A DNA stretch of 64,000 bases from Sphingomonadales bacterium (GCA_009995225.1 JAACPW010000017.1:1-64000), one strand, 5' to 3'; shown: positions 1 to 9,273, numbered from the stretch's first letter. Made by a program: numbers and translations. Notes: a model not told the origin generated them from the sequence alone.

Positions 1-1737
1 CAGATCCCGCTCGATTCCATGTCCGTCTCCATGACCATGAACGGCGCGGTGATTCCGGTGCTGGCCTTCTTCATTGTCGCCGCCGAACGTCAGGGCGTGT
101 CGCAGGACAAGCTCGAAGGCACGATCCAGAACGACATCCTCAAGGAGTTCATGGTCCGTAACACCTATATATACCCGCCCGAACCTTCGATGCGGATTAT
201 CTCCGATATCATCGCCTACACCTCGGCCAACATGCCGAAATTCAACAGCATTTCGATCAGTGGCTATCACATGCACGAAGCCGGGGCGACAGCGGTGCAG
301 GAACTCGCCTTCACCATTGCCGATGGCAAGGAATACGCCGCCCGCGCAATGGCCGCAGGGCTGGACATCGACGCTTTCGCCGGCCGCCTCAGCTTCTTCT
401 TCGGCATCGGCATGAACTTCTTCATGGAGATCGCCAAGCTGCGCGCCGCGCGCACGCTGTGGTACAAGGTGATGGACGATCTTGGGGCGCAGGACGAACG
501 CTCCAAGATGCTGCGCACCCATTGCCAGACCAGCGGCGTCAGCTTGCAGGAGCAGGACCCCTACAACAACGTCATTCGCACCACGGTGGAGGCGATGGCG
601 GCGGTGCTTGGCGGCACCCAGTCGCTCCACACCAATGCGCTCGATGAAGCGATTGCGCTCCCCACCGATTTCTCCGCCCGCATTGCCCGCAACACCCAGC
701 TGGTGCTGCAGGAGGAAAGCGGCATCTGCAACGTCGTCGATCCGCTCGGCGGCTCGCACTACATCGAGGCGCTGACCGCCACGCTGGTGGCCGAGGCCGA
801 GGCGATGATGGCCGAGGTCGACGCAGCAAGCGGCATGACCGCCTATGTCGCCACCGGCGCGCCCAAGGCCGCGATCGAGCGCGCGGCGGCGGAAAAGCAG
901 ACCCGCGTCGACAAGGGGGAGACGGTGATCGTCGGCGTCAACAAGTACCGCAAGGATGCCGAAGACGCGCTCGAGACGCTGGACATCGACAACCAGAAGG
1001 TCCGCACCGGCCAGATCGCCCGCCTCGCCAAGGTGCGCGAAGGGCGCGACGAGGCGGCATGCCGTGCGGCTCTGGCGGCCCTGACGGCAGGCTGTGCGGA
1101 GGGCGCGAATGTACTGGCGCTGGCGGTGGATGCTGCGCGCCACGATGCGACGCTGGGCGAGATTTCCTCGGCGATGGAAGAGGTCTTCGGCCGCCACGAT
1201 GCGACGCCTGCGCCGGTCAGCGGCGTCTACAAAAGCGCCTACGAATTCGACCGCCGCTGGGCGCAGGTGTTGGACGGCGTGGAAGCCGTGGGCCGCCGCT
1301 TGGGCCGTGCACCCCGCATCATGATCGCCAAGATGGGCCAGGACGGCCATGATCGCGGCGCGAATGTGATCGCGTCGGCGTTCGGTGACATGGGCTTTGA
1401 GGTCGTCTCCGGCCCGCTGTTCCAGACGCCTGAGGAATCGGTCGCCATGGCGCTGGAGCACGATGTCGACGTGGTCGGCGCGTCCAGCCTAGCCGCGGGA
1501 CACAAGACGCTGATCCCCGAACTGATCCGTTTGCTCCGCGAAGCCGGGCGCGGCGACATCAAGGTCACCGCTGGCGGCGTCATCCCGCCGCAGGACTACG
1601 ACTATCTGCGCGAGGCAGGGGTGCAGGGCATCTACGGCCCCGGATCCAACGTGGTGGAGTGCGCAGCGGATATCCTCGTGCTGCTCGGCCATAATATGCC
1701 GCCGCTGGGCGAGGGGTTAGACGAGGCGGCGGAGTGA
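1..1737 (+). CDS. scpA: Methylmalonyl-CoA mutase, large chain (5' end outside window)
   Basis: Adenosylcobalamin-dependent isomerase converting (R)-methylmalonyl-CoA to succinyl-CoA, the last step of propionyl-CoA breakdown. The frame is open from base 1, so the gene starts before the window; 578 residues are visible of a usual 710-730. The visible part holds the end of the catalytic TIM barrel, with family-typical stretches near the start ([26 protein letters not shown]) and [11 protein letters not shown] around residue 245. A C-terminal cobalamin domain follows, with the base-off motif [11 protein letters not shown]; its Co-ligating His is codon 1348-1350. The propionyl-CoA carboxylase alpha gene lies about 2.7 kb downstream on the same strand, which supports the pathway assignment. 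Family identity is near certain; only the N-terminus is unseen. Confidence 0.97.
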   Translation, partial: QIPLDSMSVSMTMNGAVIPVLAFFIVAAERQGVSQDKLEGTIQNDILKEFMVRNTYIYPPEPSMRIISDIIAYTSANMPKFNSISISGYHMHEAGATAVQELAFTIADGKEYAARAMAAGLDIDAFAGRLSFFFGIGMNFFMEIAKLRAARTLWYKVMDDLGAQDERSKMLRTHCQTSGVSLQEQDPYNNVIRTTVEAMAAVLGGTQSLHTNALDEAIALPTDFSARIARNTQLVLQEESGICNVVDPLGGSHYIEALTATLVAEAEAMMAEVDAASGMTAYVATGAPKAAIERAAAEKQTRVDKGETVIVGVNKYRKDAEDALETLDIDNQKVRTGQIARLAKVREGRDEAACRAALAALTAGCAEGANVLALAVDAARHDATLGEISSAMEEVFGRHDATPAPVSGVYKSAYEFDRRWAQVLDGVEAVGRRLGRAPRIMIAKMGQDGHDRGANVIASAFGDMGFEVVSGPLFQTPEESVAMALEHDVDVVGASSLAAGHKTLIPELIRLLREAGRGDIKVTAGGVIPPQDYDYLREAGVQGIYGPGSNVVECAADILVLLGHNMPPLGEGLDEAAE

Positions 1738-2057
1738 ATTCGTTTCACCCAGATAAGTCGAGCTATGAACGGCACACGGGGCCTTTGATCAGAAAATCTC
1801 AATTACCAAAATTCGTCATTCTCTTATGTTTTATGCTGCCATTGGTTTTGGAGATATACCTTTTGATCAGTGGCAACAAGTTTCTCTTAGAAGAGCAATT
1901 TTTGCCGAAGGGGCCGTACGTTACTGATTCCAGTAACTTCCCGATACTTGATAGATATGGCTGCATATATTTCACAGGCACGGACACGATCGTCAAAGTG
2001 ATAGAGGCTACGGAATTTGATGGATGTCCGTTGTTTTGGCGGGAAGCAGCCAACTGA
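1734..2057 (+). CDS. Small unknown membrane-anchored protein
   Basis: 107 residues starting at a GTG that overlaps the mutase stop codon. I do not recognise the family. A basic N-terminus of about 25 residues is followed by one hydrophobic segment ([20 protein letters not shown], about residues 28-47). A polar tail of about 60 residues follows, probably periplasmic, with two cysteines (YGCIYF and DGCPLF). The DNA is visibly AT-rich next to its GC-rich neighbours and uses codons rare in them (ATA, TTA, AGA), suggesting recent acquisition or weak selection. The 3' end lies just upstream of bioB. The stop-start overlap hints at translational coupling, but no sequence evidence ties it to the mutase. 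It could also be a non-functional remnant. Confidence 0.5.
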   Translation: MNSFHPDKSSYERHTGPLIRKSQLPKFVILLCFMLPLVLEIYLLISGNKFLLEEQFLPKGPYVTDSSNFPILDRYGCIYFTGTDTIVKVIEATEFDGCPLFWREAAN

Positions 2058-2106
2058 TCGCTTGACGATCCTCGCAATAAAATCCGACAAGAATGAGATA
2101 ACCAAA

Positions 2107-3117
2107 ATGACCCAAATGCGCACCGACTGGACCCGCGCCGAAATTGCGGCCCTCTTCGACCTCCCCTTCACCGAGCTGCTGTTTCAGGCCGCCAGCGTCC
2201 ACCGCGAATATCACCCGCCCACGCAGGTGCAGCTGTGCACCCTGCTCAGCATCAAGACCGGCGGGTGCCCTGAGGATTGCGGTTATTGCTCGCAGTCGGT
2301 GCACGCCGACAGCGGCGTCGAGGCGACCAAGCTGATGGACGTGCAGGCCGTGCTCCAGCGCGCGGCGCAGGCCAAGGATGCGGGATCGCAGCGTTTTTGC
2401 ATGGGGGCTGCGTGGCGCAATCCCAAGGACCGCGACATGCCCGCGATCGTCGAGATCGTGAAGGGCGTGCGCGACATGGGGTTGGAGACCTGCATGACGC
2501 TGGGGATGCTCGAACCGCATCAGGCTGCACAACTCGCCGAGGCCGGCCTCGATTACTACAACCACAATATCGACAGCTCGCCGGAATATTACGAGCGCGT
2601 CATTTCCACCCGCGACTTCCAGTGCCGATTGGATACGCTGGATCACGTCCGCAAGGCGGGAATCAACGTGTGCAGCGGCGGGATCGTCGGCATGGGCGAA
2701 ACGCGTGAGGACCGGGTCGGCTTCGTTCACACCCTCGCCACCCTGCCGCAGCACCCCGAAAGCGTGCCGGTCAATGCGCTGGTGCCGGTCAAGGGGACGG
2801 TGCTGGGCAATATGCTGGCCGATACCCCGCTCGCGAAGATCGACGATATCGAATTCGTCCGCACCGTCGCGGTCGCGCGCATCACCATGCCGCGTTCGAT
2901 GGTGCGGCTTTCGGCCGGGCGCGAGTCGATGTCCGAAGCGACGCAGGCCCTGTGCTTCCTTGCGGGCGCGAATTCGATCTTCACCGGCGACAAGTTGCTG
3001 ACCGCGCCCAATGCGGGCGACGACAGCGACGGCGCGCTGTTCGCCAAGCTGGGTTTGACCGCGCTGAAGGGCGAGGAACCCGCGCGCGCCTGCAAGAGCG
3101 CGGTGCCGGCGGAGTAG
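2107..3117 (+). CDS. bioB: Biotin synthase
   Basis: Radical-SAM enzyme inserting sulfur into dethiobiotin to give biotin. From the chosen ATG at 2107 the radical-SAM cluster cysteines are C54, C58 and C61 in [10 protein letters not shown]. The auxiliary-cluster region and conserved blocks [26 protein letters not shown] and [11 protein letters not shown] follow in the usual order. The length of 336 residues is normal. The frame extends 30 codons further upstream but without family-like sequence, so the internal ATG after an AAGAATGAGAT stretch is preferred. It sits inside the propionyl-CoA gene group rather than with bioFAD, close to the biotin-dependent carboxylase subunit it could serve. Function certain; start fairly certain. 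Confidence 0.97.
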   Translation: MTQMRTDWTRAEIAALFDLPFTELLFQAASVHREYHPPTQVQLCTLLSIKTGGCPEDCGYCSQSVHADSGVEATKLMDVQAVLQRAAQAKDAGSQRFCMGAAWRNPKDRDMPAIVEIVKGVRDMGLETCMTLGMLEPHQAAQLAEAGLDYYNHNIDSSPEYYERVISTRDFQCRLDTLDHVRKAGINVCSGGIVGMGETREDRVGFVHTLATLPQHPESVPVNALVPVKGTVLGNMLADTPLAKIDDIEFVRTVAVARITMPRSMVRLSAGRESMSEATQALCFLAGANSIFTGDKLLTAPNAGDDSDGALFAKLGLTALKGEEPARACKSAVPAE

Positions 3118-3124
3118 CGGCAGC

Positions 3125-3916
3125 TTGACCCTCGGCTTCTCGGTCGACAGCCTGCTCCCGAAGGCGCGTGGGGGCGGGCAGCTGCGGATGGGGCTGGTCA
3201 AGCTGGAGGAGCCTCACTGGCTCGACCCCGCGCCCGATTTGGCGGCTCGGGCGGCTGCGTTTGCGGATTGGTCGCAGGCGGTGCAGCTCATGCCGGAAGC
3301 CGAGGCGCCGGGACGCGAACTGGCCGCCATGCTTGGCGCACGAGGCGCGCTGCCCGAATCCGCGCTCGCAGTCCATGAAGACCTGTGCCTCCTCACGCAG
3401 CGCCCTGGCGAGGACATCTACCGCCTCATTGGTGCAGCAGTCGCTTGGCCCTCTGATTGGCACCCCGCCGACAAGATCGGCCTGCCTTTGCGGGCGCTCC
3501 ATGCACCGATCCAAGGATACGAGGAACACCTCGCCACCGGTGTCGATCGCTTCATGGAAACATTGCGCCCCGGCGCGATCTATGGCCGCTGCAACTGGTT
3601 TATCGCCGCGACGGGCGAACGCCGCTGGTTGCCCGACAGGCGGCCGCAGGAAGCCTTCGCCCATGTGACGCCGGAGAACGCCGGAAGCACGCTGTTCGTG
3701 CGCTCCGAACGCCAGACGCTCCGGCGGCTCCCGCAGACCGGCGCGGTCCTTTTCACCATCGGAATCTATGTCGAACCGCTCGGCCATCTCGCTCCTGCGA
3801 ATATCGCGATGCTGGGCCGCACCGTGCAACATCTCGTCGCAGGCGAGGGCGACAGGCGCGGTGCGCCTGCCTATGCTGACAGCCTCATCGGTTTCGCCAG
3901 GAGAAACGCCGCATGA
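3125..3916 (+). CDS. DUF3445 protein, heme-dependent oxidative N-demethylase alpha-like
   Basis: 263 residues matching the DUF3445 family in its recognisable core: WPSDWHPADKIGLPL, LHAPIQGYEEHL, VDRFMETLRPG and RCNWFI. A characterised member is the heme-binding PAS-fold alpha subunit of an oxidative N-demethylase (HODM), which removes methyl groups from small amines. Whether this protein does so is inference. No ferredoxin, flavin or other HODM subunit gene is adjacent, so redox partners must come from elsewhere or the activity differs. The start used is a TTG 8 nt after the bioB stop. An internal ATG at 3188 would remove 21 residues, but LGFSVDSLLPKARGG looks conserved in style. The gene ends by overlapping the next start by 4 nt. 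Confidence 0.75.
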   Translation: MTLGFSVDSLLPKARGGGQLRMGLVKLEEPHWLDPAPDLAARAAAFADWSQAVQLMPEAEAPGRELAAMLGARGALPESALAVHEDLCLLTQRPGEDIYRLIGAAVAWPSDWHPADKIGLPLRALHAPIQGYEEHLATGVDRFMETLRPGAIYGRCNWFIAATGERRWLPDRRPQEAFAHVTPENAGSTLFVRSERQTLRRLPQTGAVLFTIGIYVEPLGHLAPANIAMLGRTVQHLVAGEGDRRGAPAYADSLIGFARRNAA

Positions 3917-4332
3917 TGACCGCCTTGATGATCCTTCCTATGATCGCGCAGGCCACCCCGCCGCCCAATCCCGATTGGAACTGCGATGATCCGCAGTTCC
4001 AACAAGAAATGAACTGGTGTGCAGGGCAGGATTATGCGGCTGCCGATGCAGAACTGAATGCGCAATGGACCGTCACCGCCACCACCATGAAGGCGCGCGA
4101 CGCAGACTTTGCCGAGCGCGGTGATGGCGCATTCGATGTGCGCGAAGGCTATTTTGAAAGCCTGCTGGAGGCGCAGCGTGGCTGGCTGCGCTACCGCGAC
4201 GCGCATTGCCGTGTGGATGGCTACACTGCCCGCGGGGGCAGCATGGAACCTTTGTTGGCATTAAGTTGCAAGGCCCGCTTGACCCGCCTTCGCGTGGCTG
4301 AGCTGAAAGATCTGGCCGAGGCCCCCGGTTGA
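3913..4332 (+). CDS. Secreted DUF1311/LprI-like protein
   Basis: 139 residues. A short N-terminal hydrophobic segment ending near AQA looks like a signal peptide. The mature part has four cysteines in the spacing of the DUF1311 (lysozyme-inhibitor LprI-like) family: a WNCDDPQFQQEMNWCAG motif, the AAADAELN block, and later DAHCR and LSCKA. Such proteins are small, disulfide-bonded and periplasmic; some inhibit lysozyme, most are uncharacterised. The ATG overlaps the stop of the DUF3445 gene (ATGA), so the two are probably translationally coupled. The inhibitor role is family-level inference only. Confidence 0.7.
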   Translation: MMTALMILPMIAQATPPPNPDWNCDDPQFQQEMNWCAGQDYAAADAELNAQWTVTATTMKARDADFAERGDGAFDVREGYFESLLEAQRGWLRYRDAHCRVDGYTARGGSMEPLLALSCKARLTRLRVAELKDLAEAPG

Positions 4333-4419
4333 TGCTGCAAATCCGTTAGCTTGCAGCCGCGGCAATCCCTCGGCATAGCCCGGTGATAACATAATGCGAT
4401 TGCACGAGAGGTCTGAGCC

Positions 4420-6465
4420 TTGTTTGCGAAAATCCTGATAGCCAACCGCGGCGAAATCGCCTGCCGGGTCATTACCACTGCGCGGCGCATGGGGATCAAG
4501 ACGGTTGCGGTCTATTCCGATGCCGATGCCCGCGCGCCCTTCGTCGCCATGGCGGATGAGGCAGTGCATATCGGCCCATCGCCCGCAGCCGAATCCTATC
4601 TGATCGCCGACAAGATCATTGCTGCCTGCAAGCAGACAGGCGCGGATGCCGTCCATCCCGGCTACGGTTTTCTATCGGAACGCACGTCCTTTGCCGAGGC
4701 GTTGGCGAAAGAAAACATCGCCTTCATCGGCCCGCCGGAGAACGCGATTGCGGCAATGGGCGACAAGATCGAATCGAAGAAGCTGGCGATGCAGGCGGGG
4801 GTGAACGTTGTTCCCGGCTTTGTCGGCGAGATTGAGGATACCGAGCATGCGGTGCGCATCTCGGACGAGATCGGCTACCCGGTGATGATGAAGGCCAGTG
4901 CTGGCGGCGGGGGCAAGGGGATGCGCCTTGCTTACAGCGAGGCCGATGTGCGCGAAGGGTTCGAGGCGACGAAGCGCGAGGGGCTGAACAGCTTCGGCGA
5001 TGACCGCGTCTTCATCGAGAAGTTCATCCTCAATCCGCGCCACATCGAAATCCAGATCCTCGGCGATCAGCATGGCAATATCCTTTACCTCAACGAGCGC
5101 GAATGCTCGATCCAGCGCCGCCACCAGAAGGTGGTCGAAGAAGCGCCGTCACCTTTCGTCACGCCGAAAATGCGCAAAGCGATGGGTGAGCAATGCGTCG
5201 CTCTGGCGCGCGCGGTGGGATACTATAGCGCAGGCACGGTTGAACTGATCGTCAGCGGTGCGGACCCGACGGGGGAAAGCTTCTACTTCCTTGAAATGAA
5301 CACCCGCCTGCAGGTCGAACACCCCGTGACCGAGGCGATCACCGGGATCGATCTGGTCGAACAAATGATCCGCGTGGCCGCTGGCGAGAAGCTGGCGATG
5401 ACGCAGGATGAAATCGGGATCGACGGGTGGGCGATCGAGAACCGCGTCTATGCCGAAGACCCCTATCGCGGGTTCCTGCCTTCGACCGGTCGGCTGGTGC
5501 ATTACCGCCCGCCGCTGCCAGGCTGGCAGGAAGACGAAACCGTTGCGGGCAAGGCGCGTCGGGGCGTGGCACGCGGGGCCGGCTCGGTGCGCGTCGATGA
5601 CGGCGTTTACGAAGGCGGCGAGGTGTCGCGCTTCTACGATCCGATGATCGCCAAGCTGATCACCTGGGCGCCCACGCGCGACGAGGCCGCCGACCTGCAG
5701 ATCGAGGCGCTCGACAATTTCCGCATCAAGGGGCTCGGCCACAATGTCGATTTCCTCAGCGCGATCATGCAGCATCCGCGCTTCCGCTCGGGCGAGCTCA
5801 CCACCGGCTTCATCGCCGAGGAATATCCCGAAGGTTTTCATGGGGCGGCGACAGACAGCGCACTTAAGCGCAAGATGGCCGGGCTAGGCGCGACGCTGAT
5901 GCACGCGATCGAAGGCCGGGCGCGCGACATCAGCGGACAGCTTGCCGAAACCCTTGACGCCCCGACGCTCTGGTCGGTGACGGTTGGCGGGGAAACCTTC
6001 GAAGTCGACCTATCGAGCCTTGAGGTTGATATTCTGGTGGGCGGCGAACTGATGAACCTCCGCCAAGAATACACCATCGGTGACAGTATGGTCACCGCCA
6101 CCATCGATGGCGAAGCGATCACCGTGCAGCTTGAGCGCACGCTGACTGGCCTCCTCATGACGACGCGAGGGGCAAAGCACGAGGTGCGCGTTCTGCCTGC
6201 GCGCATCGCACCCTATGCGGCACTGATGGTTGAAAAGGTGCCGCCCGATCTCTCGCGCTTCCTGATCTGCCCCATGCCCGGAATGCTGGTGATGCTGCAC
6301 GTTGCCGAGGGCGAGACCGTGCAGGCCGGACAGCCGCTCGCCACGGTCGAGGCGATGAAGATGGAAAACATCCTGCGCGCCGAAAAGGAAGGCGTGATCG
6401 CCAAGATCAATGCCACAGAGGGTGAAAGCCTCGCGGTGGACGCGGTGATTCTCGAACTGGAATGA
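4420..6465 (+). CDS. pccA: Propionyl-CoA (acyl-CoA) carboxylase, alpha subunit
   Basis: 681-residue biotin carboxylase / biotin-carrier subunit that carboxylates biotin with bicarbonate and ATP. The partner beta subunit, not in the window, transfers the carboxyl to propionyl-CoA. In order: biotin-carboxylase N-domain (KILIANRGEIACRV), ATP-grasp with the glycine loop ASAGGGGKGMR, EMNTRLQVEHPVTE, biotin-carboxylase C-domain, BT linker domain, and the C-terminal biotinyl domain with AMKMEN (biotinylated Lys about 35 residues from the end). The start is TTG at 4420 behind CACGAGAGG, giving the canonical MFAKILIANRGE. The length matches the two-domain PCC alpha type rather than the roughly 450-aa AccC. 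Together with the upstream mutase this marks propionate/odd-chain/branched amino-acid catabolism. Confidence 0.95.
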   Translation: MFAKILIANRGEIACRVITTARRMGIKTVAVYSDADARAPFVAMADEAVHIGPSPAAESYLIADKIIAACKQTGADAVHPGYGFLSERTSFAEALAKENIAFIGPPENAIAAMGDKIESKKLAMQAGVNVVPGFVGEIEDTEHAVRISDEIGYPVMMKASAGGGGKGMRLAYSEADVREGFEATKREGLNSFGDDRVFIEKFILNPRHIEIQILGDQHGNILYLNERECSIQRRHQKVVEEAPSPFVTPKMRKAMGEQCVALARAVGYYSAGTVELIVSGADPTGESFYFLEMNTRLQVEHPVTEAITGIDLVEQMIRVAAGEKLAMTQDEIGIDGWAIENRVYAEDPYRGFLPSTGRLVHYRPPLPGWQEDETVAGKARRGVARGAGSVRVDDGVYEGGEVSRFYDPMIAKLITWAPTRDEAADLQIEALDNFRIKGLGHNVDFLSAIMQHPRFRSGELTTGFIAEEYPEGFHGAATDSALKRKMAGLGATLMHAIEGRARDISGQLAETLDAPTLWSVTVGGETFEVDLSSLEVDILVGGELMNLRQEYTIGDSMVTATIDGEAITVQLERTLTGLLMTTRGAKHEVRVLPARIAPYAALMVEKVPPDLSRFLICPMPGMLVMLHVAEGETVQAGQPLATVEAMKMENILRAEKEGVIAKINATEGESLAVDAVILELE

Positions 6466-6806
6466 CACGGGCATGGCGTTGGCGCGCAAGCCTCACCCCG
6501 CCTTTCTAAATCTTGCGTCATCGGGCAATCCTGTCCCAAACCCAGGATCGACGGTGCGTGATGATCTGGCTTGGTCGCTGGATCGGCGGAGCGGGCCCGG
6601 TCAAGATTTTGCACTACGACGATTGATTACTGCGCTTGATTGCAACTTTCTTGCAAAGCTTGTTGTCAATTTGCGCTGGTTGTATGATTATCGACATAAA
6701 GTTTCTTTTTGGTCTGTTCTACGCCCAGCTTCGTGAGAATATTGGTCCTGCCGAGTCGTGGTTTTATCCACGGCTGCGGATTGAATCTCAGTCGGAGGAT
6801 TTGATC
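6466..6806 (+). other. Intergenic region, 341 bp
   Basis: No credible coding sequence. The second half turns AT-rich and carries the predicted promoter listed separately, then a short hairpin (CGTGG ... CCACG around 6757-6773) in what would be the 5' leader of the next gene. Nothing else stands out. Confidence 0.6.
6660..6688 (+). promoter_or_regulatory. Predicted sigma-70-type promoter for the 94-aa gene
   Basis: TTGTTG (6660-6665) and TATGAT (6683-6688) are separated by 17 bp in an AT-rich stretch, about 120 nt upstream of the start at 6807. The spacing is ideal and the -10 is one base off consensus. This is sequence pattern only; transcription from here is not shown. Confidence 0.45.
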
Positions 6807-7091
6807 ATGGCACGAACGGGAACCGGTTTTTTTGATCGAAAAGGCAATTTCTTCAAGACTGCCCGCGACGCGACCGTGAGCGATCTGGCGGGTATGCTGG
6901 GGCAGATTGGCGAAGGTGAGAGCCTTGCGCCAGGGATCGCTTACATGCTGCTTAAACGGCGCGCCGAGATCGAACGGCTATTTGCCGAGCATGACACGAT
7001 GCTCGCGGAGGAGGCCGTAATGAAAGCAGCGCGCACCTCAGCCGATCCGCTGAACAATGTCGCCCAACTGCCAAGCCGGCCGGCGCTCTGA
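6807..7091 (+). CDS. Conserved-looking small cytoplasmic protein, unknown function
   Basis: 94 residues from the ATG at 6807, chosen because a perfect GGAGG (6794-6798) sits 8 nt upstream. The frame runs further upstream but without ribosome-binding site. No signal peptide or membrane segment. The N-terminus (ARTGTGFFDRKGNFFKT) is followed by an amphipathic helical region rich in Glu/Ala (residues about 35-75) and a Pro-containing tail. I do not recognise the family. It has its own predicted promoter and leader, and converges with the acetyltransferase gene 10 bp beyond. The coding call rests on the strong ribosome site and normal codon use. Confidence 0.7.
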   Translation: MARTGTGFFDRKGNFFKTARDATVSDLAGMLGQIGEGESLAPGIAYMLLKRRAEIERLFAEHDTMLAEEAVMKAARTSADPLNNVAQLPSRPAL

Positions 7092-7101
7092 CATTGCAGG
7101 T

Positions 7102-7560
7102 TTAATTCAGCGCCATATGCAGGCACTGGTTGAAGTCAGTCAGCGTGTAGTCGCTAAAAGCCGCGCCGTTGTTAAATCCGCGCTTCCGGTAAAGCGCAAG
7201 GGCCGGATCAAAGGCCGGACCGCTGCCAGTTTCTAGGCTGAGAATCCTCAGATCCTGTGTCCGGGCATGCGCAATGATGGTTTCAAGCAGCGCGCTGCCT
7301 AGTCCGCGGCGCAAGTAATCTGGATGGGTTCGCATCGACTTTATCTCGCCGTGCGTTCCGTTCAGCCGCTTCATCGCGCCAATCGCCGCCACCCGGCCAT
7401 CGATACGCGCTTCCCAAACGGTGACAGTGTCCGTCTCCAATCCACCAAGATCAAGTGCGAAACTCAGACCTTGCGGCGAACCTGCCAGCATCGCCTGCTG
7501 ATGGAGGGCGATCAATGCTTGCACCTCGGGGTCGTTGAGGTTCGCGTGGGCGATGTTCAA
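7102..7560 (-). CDS. GNAT-family N-acetyltransferase
   Basis: 152 residues with the GNAT fold signature. The acetyl-CoA pyrophosphate loop appears as MRTHPDYLRRGLGSALLE (Q/R-x-x-G-x-G/A type), preceded by the beta4 strand GEIKSMR and followed by LSLETGSGPAF and ALYRKRGF, the usual C-terminal elements. The start ATG overlaps the aroB stop (4 nt), making it the third gene of the aroK-aroB unit. The substrate cannot be read from sequence. The pattern resembles the small YsnE/PaiA-like acetyltransferases of amino-group substrates. No link to aromatic biosynthesis is evident beyond cotranscription. Confidence 0.88.
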   Translation of the reverse strand: MNIAHANLNDPEVQALIALHQQAMLAGSPQGLSFALDLGGLETDTVTVWEARIDGRVAAIGAMKRLNGTHGEIKSMRTHPDYLRRGLGSALLETIIAHARTQDLRILSLETGSGPAFDPALALYRKRGFNNGAAFSDYTLTDFNQCLHMALN

Positions 7561-8675
7561 GCAGTCAATTCCCCATCAAGGAAAGCAGCGATGTCTGCGA
7601 GATCGACGTCACGCGCCACATAAGCCTCTCCCAATGACCGCAGCAGCAAGAAGAGCAGGGTGGTGCTTTCCGCTTTCTTGTCGTGACGCATGTGCTCGAC
7701 CAATGCCGCGCCGTCACACGCCAGACCCAAGGCTGCAAGGCTGGCCGGCAAGCTTGCCGCAGCAATCGCTTGTGCGGCGCGTTCGGCATCGGCCACGGAT
7801 ATCTCCCCTCGCCGGGCGGAGTAGCGCGCCGCCAACACCATGCCGAGCGCGACCGCCTCTCCATGCAGTAAACTTTGCGAAAAGCCCGTTTCAGCCTCCA
7901 GCGCGTGACCAAAGGTGTGACCAAGGTTAAGCAGAGCGCGGCGGTCTTCGGTCTCGCGCTCATCTTCTGCCACGATCCGCGCTTTCATCGCGATGCTGGT
8001 CGCAATAGCGTGCCCAAGCGCGGCTGGATCGCGCCCCACGACCTTGTTTCCATTGGTTTCCAGCCAGCCGAAAAACGCGGCATCACCCAACAGGCCGTAT
8101 TTCAGAACCTCGGCATAGCCAGCGCGCATTTGGCGATCGGGCAGGGTGGCCAGCACCAAAGGGTCGATCAGCACCAGGGAGGGCTGATGAAACGCACCGA
8201 TGAGGTTCTTGCCCGCGCGCGTGTTGATCGCGGTCTTGCCGCCGACAGATGAATCAACCTGCGCCAATAGCGTTGTCGGCAGCTGCACGAAGCCGCAGCC
8301 GCGTTTCAGGATGGCGCAGGCAAAGCCGACCAAATCGCCCACCACGCCGCCGCCGAGCGCGAAGACATGATCCCTGCGTGTGATCCCCAGCCCAAGCAGC
8401 CAATCGCACAGGCTTTCAAGCACGCTCCAGGTTTTTGCATCTTCGCCAGGGTCAACCACGAACCATGTGGCAGCAAGACCATGCGCGGCCAGATTGGTGT
8501 CGATCCCCGCAGCGTAGAGGCGGTGCGTATTGGTATCGGCGACAAATGGCACGCTGCGTGTTGTGCCATAGCTTTTCAGGAATGGCGCAGCCCTTTTGGC
8601 CAGCTGGGCCATCAAGCCCTCCTCAATCACGACATCGTAACTGCGTCCGGCCAGCGCGACGGAAATTACAGCCAT
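7557..8675 (-). CDS. aroB: 3-dehydroquinate synthase
   Basis: Second step of the shikimate pathway: cyclisation of DAHP to 3-dehydroquinate using NAD+ and a divalent metal. The 372 residues contain the NAD-binding GGGVVGDLVGF, the PTTLLAQVDSSVGGKT block, NLIGAFHQP, and metal-site His regions including LNLGHTFGHALE and LLHGEAVALGM. The length is normal. It overlaps aroK upstream (10 nt) and the acetyltransferase downstream (4 nt), so aroK-aroB-acetyltransferase is a compact operon read leftwards. aroK-aroB pairing is widespread in proteobacteria. Confidence 0.97.
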   Translation of the reverse strand: MAVISVALAGRSYDVVIEEGLMAQLAKRAAPFLKSYGTTRSVPFVADTNTHRLYAAGIDTNLAAHGLAATWFVVDPGEDAKTWSVLESLCDWLLGLGITRRDHVFALGGGVVGDLVGFACAILKRGCGFVQLPTTLLAQVDSSVGGKTAINTRAGKNLIGAFHQPSLVLIDPLVLATLPDRQMRAGYAEVLKYGLLGDAAFFGWLETNGNKVVGRDPAALGHAIATSIAMKARIVAEDERETEDRRALLNLGHTFGHALEAETGFSQSLLHGEAVALGMVLAARYSARRGEISVADAERAAQAIAAASLPASLAALGLACDGAALVEHMRHDKKAESTTLLFLLLRSLGEAYVARDVDLADIAAFLDGELTA

Positions 8676-9235
8676 TGATTGATTCCTTCGATGATGGTTC
8701 GAGCTGTCGCCGTATGCGGACCGTTTTCGCTGACGACGCGAACATGAGCCTGCGCGTAAAAGGGCGCCCGTTCTTTCGCCAGGCGGGTCAGGATTTCACG
8801 GGGATTGCCGTTCTTCAATAAGGGCCGGTTGCCGCGCCGTGCGGTACGCTCGACCAGCGTGTCGGTGTCACAGTCGATCCACACTGCAATGCCACGCTCG
8901 AGAATGATCGCGCGGGTCGACGGGTCGACAAAGGCGCCTCCACCAGTTGCGATCACGCCATGAGCTTCGTCCATAAGGCGTGCAATCACGCGCCGCTCGC
9001 CGTCACGGAAGTAGGCCTCCCCGAAGGTGTCGAAGATTTCGGGGATGGAACGTCGTGCAGCCTCCACGATGGCGTCGTCTGCATCGATAAAATCGCGCTG
9101 CAACAGGTTGGCGAGTTTTCGCCCGACGGTCGATTTGCCGACACCCATTAAGCCCACCAGCACCACCGGACGGGTGATGCGCGCCGCAATTGCGGAAAGG
9201 TCGTGATCCTGCGGAAGAGAGGGCGATGCGGACAT
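8666..9235 (-). CDS. aroK: Shikimate kinase
   Basis: ATP-dependent phosphorylation of shikimate at the 3-hydroxyl. 189 residues from the ATG at 9235. P-loop GLMGVGKSTVGRKLA, shikimate-binding DADD (IDADDAIVE), YFRDGERRVI, the GGGAFVD loop and RRGNRPLL lid are all present. An in-frame extension continues far upstream on this strand, but it is low-complexity Ala/Gly/Pro sequence antisense to the next plus-strand genes. The ATG that puts the P-loop about 30 residues from the N-terminus is therefore used. Only 38 bp separate it from the divergent gene at 9274. Confidence 0.96.
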   Translation of the reverse strand: MSASPSLPQDHDLSAIAARITRPVVLVGLMGVGKSTVGRKLANLLQRDFIDADDAIVEAARRSIPEIFDTFGEAYFRDGERRVIARLMDEAHGVIATGGGAFVDPSTRAIILERGIAVWIDCDTDTLVERTARRGNRPLLKNGNPREILTRLAKERAPFYAQAHVRVVSENGPHTATARTIIEGINQWL

Positions 9236-9273
9236 TGCCGCACGGCCTATAGATGGGCTAGGGCACACGCAAT

